From Gammaproteobacteria bacterium (GTDB lineage: Bacteria > Pseudomonadota > Gammaproteobacteria > SZUA-229), in the NCBI GenBank assembly GCA_021768055.1, contig JAASSE010000090.1, positions 1 to 5,700 on the forward strand: DNA of 5,700 nucleotides. The letters are read 5' to 3'. Below the pieces are notes generated by a model. It searched no databases, was not told the origin of the DNA, and saw only the letters and a program-made list of their open reading frames with translations. Each line of letters opens with the position of its first letter. The first letter of the stretch is position 1. Of this stretch, positions 1-5,582 are shown piece after piece. The position numbers and the translations under genes are program-made.

Positions 1-981
1 GGCTGAGTTTTTGAAATAGTCTTTCATCGGCTGTATCGGCACACCTGCATAGATACCAGGCTCCTTGATATCATTAATGACGCCAGCGCGCTGTACCAGT
101 ACGACATCATCACACACGCTGACATGGTCGGTAACAATGCACTGGCCGCTGATCATGATGCGTTTGCCAAGTTTTGTTGAACCGCCGACCGCACTTTGTG
201 CCACCATGATGCAATCACCCTCGATATCAACGTTATGCCCAATGTGGCACATGGCATCAAACTTGCTGCCGGCACCGATCCGGGTGACGCCGTAAGTTGC
301 ACGGTCGACATTACAGTTGGCGCCGAATAATACGTCATCCTCGATGATGACCTTGCCGGTTTGCGGGATGCGGTGACTTTTGCCGTTCTCGTCCTGGGCG
401 AAACCAAAGCCTTCCATGCCGATGACGCAACCGGACTTCAGTATTACACGGTTTCCCACGTTACAGGCATAAGCGACCACGACATGAGGATGCAGGATGC
501 AATCTTCACCAATGGTGACGTCCTGCTCAAGCACGGTATTGGCCTTGATAATACTACCTTTGCCGATTTGTACATTCCTGCCGATCACTACACCCGGACC
601 GATAATGACATCGTCCGCGATGCTGGCGGATTCGTGAATAATGGCTGTCGGGTGTATCGCCGGCCATTCGATATCGCGGTGATCACGGTCGGCATAGGCC
701 TGTCGGATCAATGCCTGTGCCAGGCGGACATTATTGCTGGTCAGGAGGGTTGCACTGGTTGATTTGAAATCATCAATCAATTCGGTGCGTGTCACGATAA
801 CTGCAGGTTGTGCCTCGATGATTTGCTGTGAAAACTCGGGCTTATCGACAAAAACCAGTGAGCCTTTACCGCAGTTTTCAACAGGGTCGATGCTGGTGAT
901 TTCATTGTCATCACCGTGTATCTGCTCAAGAATACCTTGTTCTTGGAAATCCTTGTAGATCTGGCTGGCTTTAATATTCAT
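1..981 (-). CDS. lpxD: LpxD-family UDP-3-O-acylglucosamine N-acyltransferase, C-terminus cut off by the window edge
   Basis: LpxD transfers a 3-hydroxyacyl chain from acyl-ACP to the 2-amino group of UDP-3-O-acylglucosamine, the third step of lipid A synthesis, in the cytoplasm. I read 327 codons from ATG at 981 without a stop. E. coli LpxD has 341 residues, so only a short tail is missing. Residues 1-100 match the uridine-binding N-terminal domain (SLVFVDKPEF at 41-50). From about 108 onward there are left-handed beta-helix hexapeptide repeats (VIIGPGVVIG, VQIGKG, VTIGED). GMEGFGFAQDENGK near 188-201 and IPQTGKVII at 205-213 match the LpxD core. H249 in CHIGHNV aligns with E. coli catalytic His239, and H286 with His276. 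EPGIYAGVPIQP at 307-318 is the typical C-terminal segment. A stop codon at 1003-1005 precludes a longer ATG start, and no Shine-Dalgarno is evident. It lies 39 bp after thiE, not in the usual bamA-skp-lpxD-fabZ-lpxA cluster, so it could be a second copy or a related sugar N-acyltransferase. Confidence 0.85.
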   Translation of the reverse strand, partial: MNIKASQIYKDFQEQGILEQIHGDDNEITSIDPVENCGKGSLVFVDKPEFSQQIIEAQPAVIVTRTELIDDFKSTSATLLTSNNVRLAQALIRQAYADRDHRDIEWPAIHPTAIIHESASIADDVIIGPGVVIGRNVQIGKGSIIKANTVLEQDVTIGEDCILHPHVVVAYACNVGNRVILKSGCVIGMEGFGFAQDENGKSHRIPQTGKVIIEDDVLFGANCNVDRATYGVTRIGAGSKFDAMCHIGHNVDIEGDCIMVAQSAVGGSTKLGKRIMISGQCIVTDHVSVCDDVVLVQRAGVINDIKEPGIYAGVPIQPMKDYFKNSA

Positions 982-1020
982 GTTAACGGGTATGATGGTT
1001 ATTCACGGATTGTATCAGGA

Positions 1021-1659
1021 TTATTCATACAGTCCTGCCAGTGTTCTGGCCGCTGCTTCAATATCCCTGGCACCGAACAAGCCGCTGATCACGGCAATCA
1101 TGTCAGCACCGGCATCGATAATTTCCTGTGCATTATTTTCCGTAATGCCGCCAATTGCGCACACGGGCAATTCAATTTGTTCTTTTGATTCGGCTATGAG
1201 CGCAGGTGTGGCCGCGGCCGCTTTTGGTTTGGTTGGCGAGACATACATTGCGCCAAAGGCGATATAGTCTGCGCCAAGGCGTTGTGCTTCTCTGGCGCGT
1301 TCAAGCTGGTTGTAACAGGATACCCCGATAATCGCATCATTGCCGAGCAAGCTGCGCGCTTCCTGTATCGCCATGTCATCCATACCCAGATGTACGCCAT
1401 CTGCATTAACTGATTTGGCCAATGCAATATCATCATTAATGATCAATATCGAATGATGTTTGTCGCATAACTTGCGCAATGCCGAAGCCTGCTCAAAACG
1501 CCTTTCCTTGTTGCTGCTCTTGTCACGGTACTGGATGATCGCAGCACCACCTGCTAATACCTTTTCAATGGTTGCAACAAAATCAGCTTCAGGAATCAGA
1601 TTTTCGTCAGTGATTGCATACAGGCCATGCAGGCGCTGGTCACTTGCAGGTTTGTTCAC
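1021..1659 (-). CDS. thiE: Thiamine-phosphate synthase ThiE
   Basis: ThiE joins HMP pyrophosphate to the thiazole phosphate, giving thiamine monophosphate and pyrophosphate in the cytoplasm. The protein has 212 residues, the usual family size, and is a single TIM barrel. Visible signatures are GLYAITD (12-18), the QxRxK diphosphate-binding motif Q43-Y-R45-D-K47, IINDD (73-77), ADGVHLG with H90 (86-92), GVSC with S114 (112-115), FGAMYVSPTK ending at K144, AIGGI (168-172) and AVISG (189-193). The start is GTG at 1659-1657. It overlaps the thiD stop as GTGA, so translation is probably coupled to thiD, and there is no in-frame ATG that would keep the conserved N-terminus. The order thiD-thiE matches the co-transcribed pair known in pseudomonads and relatives, where hemL often follows; here an lpxD-like gene follows instead. 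All expected active-site motifs are present. The Tyr inside QYRDK, where Leu or Val is common, is a mild variation. Confidence 0.96.
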   Translation of the reverse strand: MNKPASDQRLHGLYAITDENLIPEADFVATIEKVLAGGAAIIQYRDKSSNKERRFEQASALRKLCDKHHSILIINDDIALAKSVNADGVHLGMDDMAIQEARSLLGNDAIIGVSCYNQLERAREAQRLGADYIAFGAMYVSPTKPKAAAATPALIAESKEQIELPVCAIGGITENNAQEIIDAGADMIAVISGLFGARDIEAAARTLAGLYE

Positions 1660-2456
1660 TTGCTCTTGTTGTGCATCCAGTAAAAACGGTCGGGATGAAA
1701 CTGGCCCATGCCGATGCGGTGCCCATGTACCAGTGTTTTGTGAGTGTAATCAAGCGCCTGGTGGACGGCGCTGTCAACATCGTTAGTGATTGCCAGCAGG
1801 GCAGCCAGGCTGGCTGCGAGGGTGCAGCCTGAGCCGTGGTATTTATGCGGCAGCCGTTTGTAACTGTAGCGTTTCAGTTCACGGTGGTTGCCGTACAGGG
1901 TATGCACCACATCCAGTGTTTTGCCGTGCGTGCCTGTCAGCAAAACGTAATCGCAATCGGTTTCGAGCAGGCCGACGGCGGCCGCTGCGGGCGTATCGGA
2001 ACCGGGCGAGAGCAGATGCACCTCGTGGATATTCGGTGTCAGTATTGTTGTCAGCGGCAACAGCAGCGCGCGTACACTGTCGGCCAGGTCGGGTGTGCTC
2101 AATGCGCCGTCGGTTTCTGTACTGAAGACCGGGTCATAGACAACCTTGATATCAGGATAGTCCTTGAGGACAGAATGAATCGCCTGCGCAATCTCGGCAC
2201 TGCCAACCATACCGATTTTGATCACGCTGACCGGCATGTCTTCCAGAACCGCGCGTGCCTGTTCCACAATCAGATCAGGCGGCATAGGGGCGAATGACAT
2301 CACGTCCTGCGTGTCCTGTACGGTCGCAGCCGTTACAATGGGCGCACAAATCGCTCCCTGGCTGCTGATGGATTCGATATCAGCCAGAATACCGGCACCA
2401 CCTAATGGATCCAGGCCGGAAAAACAAAGTACAACGGGTGTGGGATTTTCAGTCAC
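1656..2456 (-). CDS. thiD: Hydroxymethylpyrimidine/phosphomethylpyrimidine kinase ThiD
   Basis: ThiD phosphorylates 4-amino-5-hydroxymethyl-2-methylpyrimidine (HMP) and then HMP phosphate to HMP pyrophosphate, the pyrimidine substrate of ThiE. The protein has 266 residues with a ribokinase-like fold. SGLDPLGGAGILAD (13-26) is the N-terminal family motif. TVQDT (45-49) places Q47 where E. coli ThiD has the HMP-contacting Gln44, and M83 in KIGMVGS aligns with Met80. YDPV (107-110), TPN (140-142) and TGTHG (174-178) follow. YHGSGCTLAA (206-215) supplies the anion hole and catalytic Cys211. The TVQDT/TGTHG/YHGSGC wording resembles the Pseudomonas-type ThiD that neighbours rubredoxin genes more than the enterobacterial form. 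The start must be GTG at 2456-2454, because an in-frame TAG lies two codons upstream and no other start codon precedes the SGLDP motif. No clear Shine-Dalgarno is seen, so initiation may be weak or near-leaderless. It overlaps thiE by 4 bp. Confidence 0.95.
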   Translation of the reverse strand: MTENPTPVVLCFSGLDPLGGAGILADIESISSQGAICAPIVTAATVQDTQDVMSFAPMPPDLIVEQARAVLEDMPVSVIKIGMVGSAEIAQAIHSVLKDYPDIKVVYDPVFSTETDGALSTPDLADSVRALLLPLTTILTPNIHEVHLLSPGSDTPAAAAVGLLETDCDYVLLTGTHGKTLDVVHTLYGNHRELKRYSYKRLPHKYHGSGCTLAASLAALLAITNDVDSAVHQALDYTHKTLVHGHRIGMGQFHPDRFYWMHNKSK

Positions 2457-2551
2457 GGGCTACAGTTTATGCTTGTATGCGCGGGGCGCAAGTTTTTTAT
2501 AGTTGTATTTGATGTGTACAATAGCGCATCTTCAATTTACAGGAAATACGT
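2457..2551. promoter_or_regulatory. Divergent intergenic promoter region between thiD and the rubredoxin gene
   Basis: These 95 bp separate two divergent units and must hold both promoters. On the plus strand a good -10, TACAAT, lies at 2517-2522, with a weak -35 (TTTTTA, 2494-2499) at 17 bp spacing. This predicts a start near 2529 and a leader of about 23 nt before the rubredoxin ATG. On the minus strand TATAAA (2501-2496) is a possible -10 for thiD, but I see no well-spaced -35. I looked for a TPP riboswitch upstream of thiD: the space is too short for a whole aptamer, and no CUGAGA core is present in the thiD sense. Confidence 0.45.
2541..2544 (+). promoter_or_regulatory. Shine-Dalgarno of the rubredoxin gene
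   Basis: AGGA lies 7 nt before the ATG at 2552. It is the clearest ribosome-binding site in the window and fixes the start of this very short gene. Confidence 0.8.
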
Positions 2552-2722
2552 ATGGCATACAGAAAATGGGTCTGCAGCGTTTGTGGTTATGTTTATGATG
2601 AAGAAACAGGAGATGAGGAACACGGTTTCGCTGCGGGTACACGCTGGGAAGATATACCAGAAGACTGGGAATGTCCTGAATGCGGCGCTAAAAAGTCCGA
2701 ATTTGAGATGGAGCTGTTATAA
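2552..2722 (+). CDS. Rubredoxin
   Basis: This is a one-electron carrier with a single iron held by four cysteines. It acts in the cytoplasm with partners such as rubredoxin reductases, alkane hydroxylases or peroxide/superoxide-reducing systems; the partner cannot be told from this window. The ORF has 56 codons plus TAA. It carries both rubredoxin knuckles, C8-S-V-C11-G and C41-P-E-C44-G, with YVYDEETGD after the first and the typical aromatic residues W6, Y13, W32 and W39, plus [14 protein letters not shown] before the second. It is acidic and of standard single-domain length, starting at an ATG with a good AGGA ribosome-binding site. A rubredoxin divergent from or next to thiD is a recurrent arrangement in gammaproteobacteria, which supports the lineage guess. 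It is followed after 11 bp by the dehydrogenase gene and is probably co-transcribed with it. Confidence 0.96.
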   Translation: MAYRKWVCSVCGYVYDEETGDEEHGFAAGTRWEDIPEDWECPECGAKKSEFEMELL

Positions 2723-2733
2723 ATACGGTAATC

Positions 2734-3702
2734 ATGCCTGATACTGCAATTTCAGAAGCTGCCTTTCTGGATTTATCGACGCTGAATCTCGATGACCTGG
2801 ATCTGACGCGCCTGGAGAATTCAGTCAAGAAATGGCACTGGTTCGATCTGATTGATGATCAACAATTGCAGCAAGTGCTGGGGAATGTGCAGCTGCTCAT
2901 CAGTAACAAGGTCAACCTGGGAAGGGCGCAGCTCGAACGCGCGCCTGAGCTGAAGCTGATTTGCATCGCGGCTACAGGCACCAACAACGTGGACCTGGAA
3001 GCTGCGCACGATCTTGGTATTACCGTTTGTAACGTTGCCAACTATGCAACCAAATCCGTGGTTCAGCATGTCTTTTGCCTGCTGCTAAACCTGACCATTC
3101 ATTACGATGAGTACCGGTGCGCAGTTCAAAGCAGCGGTTGGAGCAAGAGCCAGCAGTTTTGCATGTTGGATTACCCGATTCGTGAGCTGGCCGGTAAAAC
3201 CCTCGGTATCGTCGGTTCTGGCAATATAGGGAAAGCTACCACAAACATTGCCAAGGCATTCGGCATGCGGGTATTGATAGCCAAGCGCAATGAAGCCGAC
3301 AATCGTCCAGGCCGAATTGCATTACATGACTTGTTGACGCAAGTTGATGTGCTTTCGTTGCATTGTCCATTAACCGAAGAGACGAAGGGAATCATCGGTG
3401 CTGAAGAACTGGCACTGATGAAAACCGATGCTGTATTGATCAACACTGCGCGTGGTGGTCTGGTCGATGAAACGGCTCTGATAAAGGCGCTGCAGGAAAA
3501 ACAGATCGGCGGTGCCGGAGTCGATGTTATCGAGCAGGAACCGCCACCGGAAAATTACCCTTTATTGCAACAAGACCTGCCAAATTTAATTGTCACGCCA
3601 CACATTGCCTGGGGTAGCCGCGAGTCAAGGCAGCGGTTGCTCGACGAGATTGTGTTGAATATCGAAGCGTTCAACACAGGAGCGCCGCGCAACCTGGTTT
3701 GA
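2734..3702 (+). CDS. D-2-hydroxyacid dehydrogenase, probable hydroxypyruvate reductase/glycerate dehydrogenase
   Basis: The 322-residue protein is a D-isomer-specific 2-hydroxyacid dehydrogenase, a cytoplasmic NAD(P)-linked enzyme interconverting 2-keto acids and D-2-hydroxy acids. The N-terminal catalytic half contains IAATGTNNVDLEAA (78-91) and NVANYATKSVVQH (100-112). The Rossmann fingerprint is GIVGSGNIGKA (158-168). The catalytic triad is R240 in NTARGGLVDE, E269 in VDVIEQEPP and H290 in TPHIAWGSRESRQRL. The HIAWxSRExRQRL ending, with Trp after the catalytic His, is typical of glycerate dehydrogenase/hydroxypyruvate reductase (HprA-like) members and favours that substrate, although glyoxylate or another keto acid is possible. 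At the end of the second Rossmann strand the sequence is VLIAKRNE (180-187), with no acidic residue where strict NAD enzymes usually carry Asp. The ATG sits 11 bp after the rubredoxin stop with only a weak ribosome-binding site, so it may be translationally coupled. Confidence 0.9.
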   Translation: MPDTAISEAAFLDLSTLNLDDLDLTRLENSVKKWHWFDLIDDQQLQQVLGNVQLLISNKVNLGRAQLERAPELKLICIAATGTNNVDLEAAHDLGITVCNVANYATKSVVQHVFCLLLNLTIHYDEYRCAVQSSGWSKSQQFCMLDYPIRELAGKTLGIVGSGNIGKATTNIAKAFGMRVLIAKRNEADNRPGRIALHDLLTQVDVLSLHCPLTEETKGIIGAEELALMKTDAVLINTARGGLVDETALIKALQEKQIGGAGVDVIEQEPPPENYPLLQQDLPNLIVTPHIAWGSRESRQRLLDEIVLNIEAFNTGAPRNLV

Positions 3703-3729
3703 AGTTTGAGCCTCTGTGGTTAAAACAGA

Positions 3730-4146
3730 TTACTCACCTGTTACCGTAATCGTCAGTTTGCAATCCGCCGCCTGAGCGCTGTTTTCCCACAGAAAAATAC
3801 CTTGCCAGACACCAATGCCCGGCCTGGTATTTTTCACCGGGATGCTCAAGCTGGGTTGTGCCAGAGCATAGCGCATCTCTTCTGGTACAGCTTCCATGTT
3901 GCGATTAATTTTGTTCTCAAAGTTATCATTGCTTGGCGCGAGCTGGGCCATGAATGAAGCAGTTTCACTTTGGGTTGTTTCGTCTGTGGTATCGCCAATC
4001 AGCAAGGAAGCAGTGCTGCTGTGTATATATAACTGGCAGGTGCCTGTATTAATTCCTGACTTCTTAATTAGCCCTGCTACGAGATTACCGATCTCGTATG
4101 CGCCCTTGCCTTGTTGTGCCAGCTGTAATGTATCCTGATAAACCAT
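3730..4146 (-). CDS. Divergent YjbQ-family (UPF0047) paralog lacking the signature histidines
   Basis: This 138-residue protein belongs to the YjbQ/UPF0047 family and aligns without gaps to the neighbouring copy encoded at 4158-4574; I count about 50 identical residues by eye (36%). Shared blocks are SGINTGxCQ (30-38), ASL (46-48), SLSIPV (99-104), WQGI (114-117) and LWE (119-121), so the fold is probably intact. The functional signatures are not. The HTSAS histidine is S43, ENADP is replaced by DTTDE, the H79 position is Lys, the EGPDDMPAH block is replaced by RNMEAVPEE with E90 for the last His, and EHR has become ENS. The reading frame is undamaged and the ribosome-binding site is good, so it is not an obvious pseudogene. 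It may be a non-catalytic partner of its neighbour or have acquired another role. The stop faces the dehydrogenase gene convergently, 27 bp away. Confidence 0.88.
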   Translation of the reverse strand: MVYQDTLQLAQQGKGAYEIGNLVAGLIKKSGINTGTCQLYIHSSTASLLIGDTTDETTQSETASFMAQLAPSNDNFENKINRNMEAVPEEMRYALAQPSLSIPVKNTRPGIGVWQGIFLWENSAQAADCKLTITVTGE

Positions 4147-4155
4147 TTGTTACTG

Positions 4156-4160
4156 CCTTA
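4156..4160 (-). promoter_or_regulatory. Ribosome-binding site of the divergent yjbQ paralog, overlapping the upstream stop codon
   Basis: On the minus strand the TAA stop of the intact yjbQ gene runs straight into GG, giving TAAGG. The next start, ATG at 4146, follows 9 nt after it. The overlap of stop codon and ribosome-binding site suggests coupled translation of the two paralogs. Confidence 0.55.
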
Positions 4161-4574
4161 ATCACCAATTACTGTAACAGTAATATTGCGTTTGTGCGGA
4201 TGCGTACGATGTTCCCAGAGGTATATGCCTTGCCAGGTACCAAGCTTATCCCTGTTGTTGTTCACAGGTATGGATAATGAGCTTGACGTTAATACAGTGC
4301 GTACATGCGCAGGCATATCATCCGGGCCTTCATCCTGATGGATAAACATCTGGTCACCATCCGGTACCATTTTCTTCATAAAGGTCTCGAGATCAGTGCG
4401 TACATCGGGATCAGCATTCTCACACAATATCAGGGAGGCGCTGGTGTGGTGAATAAATACCTGGCAGATACCGGTGTTGATTCCGGACTCGCTGATGACT
4501 TCTTTTACCTGTTGACTGATGTTAAAGGTGCCGCGACCGCTGGTGGAAAAGTGTAATTGTTGCTGATGAACCAT
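4158..4574 (-). CDS. yjbQ: YjbQ-family protein (UPF0047), intact; secondary thiamine-phosphate synthase
   Basis: YjbQ proteins are small, widespread proteins whose main role is unsettled. E. coli YjbQ was reported to show weak thiamine-phosphate synthase activity, enough to rescue a thiE mutant when overproduced, hence the usual annotation. This 138-residue copy has every family signature: HHTSASL (42-48), CENADPDV (51-58), HQDEGPDDMPAH (79-90), SLSIPV (99-104), LGTWQGIYLWEHR (111-123) and a C-terminal ITVTVIGD (131-138). Conserved histidines are H43, H79, H90 and H122, likely metal or substrate ligands. I chose the ATG at 4574 because the protein then has normal family length. The frame stays open upstream to 4895, but only by running antisense-free through znuA in a different frame, with no family homology. 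It follows znuA by 58 bp on the same strand and precedes its divergent paralog by 11 bp. Confidence 0.93.
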   Translation of the reverse strand: MVHQQQLHFSTSGRGTFNISQQVKEVISESGINTGICQVFIHHTSASLILCENADPDVRTDLETFMKKMVPDGDQMFIHQDEGPDDMPAHVRTVLTSSSLSIPVNNNRDKLGTWQGIYLWEHRTHPHKRNITVTVIGD

Positions 4575-4632
4575 CTGTTTAACAATAACTGCATTTCTGA
4601 AGAATCTACTTGAGCAATGAAGTGTAGCAGTA

Positions 4633-5514
4633 TTACAGGCAGGAATTGAAGGCATTGGCCAGTCTTTGCATGATTTCGAACCATGCATCCGGTCCCGGCG
4701 ACACATAAATGCCGATGGCATCGAGCGCAACCGTGTTGATGGCCTGGTGCTGTGCCAGCATATTAACAAGAGCGGGCCGAACGGGTGCTTCGTAAAACAG
4801 GCAGGTGATGTTCTGTTCCTTGATAGTGGTGCGCAACTGTTGAACATGTTTTGCGCTCGGTGTGAGTTCTGCATTGGCACTGACAAAGCCCGCATTATTT
4901 AATTGATAGCCTGCTTCAAAGTATTGATAGGCATCGTGGTATGTCAGAAAGGGTGCGGTTTTGCCATGCAGCAGACGGCGAAGATATGCGTCAGTGGCTT
5001 CGATGCGTTGATGTAACAGTCCGCGGTTGGTTTCGTACCGGTTTATATTGTCCGGATCAGCCGCGATCAGCTGTTTTGCCACCGCATCGACAATGACGTG
5101 CGCTGTGTGTACTGACAGCCAGATATGCGGATCATTGCGTGCGTGTTCGTCGTGTTCATGCTGCATCGTCCGTAGTGGCAGTCGCAGTATCCCTTCCAGC
5201 TCCATCAATGCGATATGCCGTGTATTCACGGCGGTCTTTAAAACAGCTGTCATGAAGTTCTCAAGCTCGGGTCCAACCCACACCACCAGCGTGGCATCTT
5301 CGAGGGCACGGCGTTCAGAGGGTTTTAAGGCATAGTGGTGAAGACTGGCGCTGCTTTTCATGATCAGCACAGGCTCGCCGATGCCCTGCATCAGTCCGGC
5401 AACCAGGGAATGCACCGGCTTGATGGTGACGGCGACGTTCAAGGGTGTACCCGTGCCGGCCATCACCGTGGCCGGCAGACTTAGTAACAGGGTGAGAAAG
5501 AGGTAGCGCAGCAT
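4633..5514 (-). CDS. znuA: Zinc ABC transporter periplasmic-binding protein ZnuA
   Basis: ZnuA captures zinc in the periplasm and hands it to the ZnuB permease and ZnuC ATPase. The 293-residue protein starts with a signal peptide: MLRY, a hydrophobic stretch LFLTLLLSLP, and probable cleavage after TVMA (residue 19). The cluster A-I domain follows. Probable zinc ligands are H59 in SASLHHYALKPS, H130 in NDPHIWLS and H193 in TYHDAYQYFE, matching the three histidines of E. coli ZnuA. The His/acid loop is very short (HEHDEH, 119-124) compared with the long loop of the enterobacterial protein. C238 in ITCLFYEAP and the penultimate C292 are 54 residues apart, the spacing I recall for the E. coli ZnuA disulfide, which favours zinc over manganese specificity. 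ALD (263-265) is near the C-terminus. The ATG at 5514 lies 12 bp from the Zur box core, with no clear Shine-Dalgarno. A gene for the divergent regulator starts beyond the box. Confidence 0.95.
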   Translation of the reverse strand: MLRYLFLTLLLSLPATVMAGTGTPLNVAVTIKPVHSLVAGLMQGIGEPVLIMKSSASLHHYALKPSERRALEDATLVVWVGPELENFMTAVLKTAVNTRHIALMELEGILRLPLRTMQHEHDEHARNDPHIWLSVHTAHVIVDAVAKQLIAADPDNINRYETNRGLLHQRIEATDAYLRRLLHGKTAPFLTYHDAYQYFEAGYQLNNAGFVSANAELTPSAKHVQQLRTTIKEQNITCLFYEAPVRPALVNMLAQHQAINTVALDAIGIYVSPGPDAWFEIMQRLANAFNSCL

Positions 5515-5523
5515 GGTGGTTAT

Positions 5524-5546
5524 GATATGTTATAATGTAACATTAC
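5524..5546. promoter_or_regulatory. Zur box between znuA and zur
   Basis: The core ATGTTATAATGTAACAT (5527-5543) is a near-perfect inverted repeat centred on 5535. Over 23 positions it agrees at 19 of 22 defined bases with the gammaproteobacterial Zur operator as I remember it (GAAATGTTATA, any base, then the mirror half). It sits between a zinc-binding-protein gene and a zur-like gene. It covers possible -10 elements on both strands (TATAAT at 5531-5536 plus, TATAAC at 5534-5529 minus). Zinc-loaded Zur bound here should repress both directions. Confidence 0.88.
5531..5536 (+). promoter_or_regulatory. Candidate -10 element of the zur promoter
   Basis: This is an exact TATAAT on the plus strand, inside the Zur box and about 46 bp before the zur ATG. 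The -35 region at 17 bp spacing is poor and falls in the znuA start, so the match could be partly a by-product of the AT-rich operator. Confidence 0.4.
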
Positions 5547-5582
5547 TCCACAGCCTCGTGACCCGTGCCGAAGCCATCGCCC

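Noticed and set aside
361..762. Plus-strand 133-codon open frame opposite the lpxD-like gene.
   Set aside because: It is antisense to a well-supported hexapeptide-repeat protein and has no recognisable motif; the frame is open because of the repetitive codon pattern of the real gene.
1836..2297. Plus-strand 153-codon open frame opposite thiD.
   Set aside because: It lies wholly antisense to thiD, whose motifs are complete, and the predicted product has no family features.
2472..2498. Hairpin with a T6 tail on the plus strand (CTTG 2472-2475 with CAAG 2489-2492, CGC with GCG, loop GGG), resembling an intrinsic terminator.
   Set aside because: The stem has a four-base bulge, and no plus-strand gene precedes it that would need termination. 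It lies in the divergent promoter region, where the T-run more likely belongs to the promoters.
3713..3729. Small inverted repeat TCTGT/ACAGA between the convergent dehydrogenase and divergent yjbQ genes, a possible bidirectional terminator.
   Set aside because: It has only five base pairs, a seven-base loop and no T-tract on either side, which is too weak to call.
4158..4895. Longer 245-codon version of the intact yjbQ gene, open upstream to 4895.
   Set aside because: The extra 107 codons overlap znuA in another frame, show no YjbQ homology and would make the protein far longer than the family. The ATG at 4574 gives the normal length.
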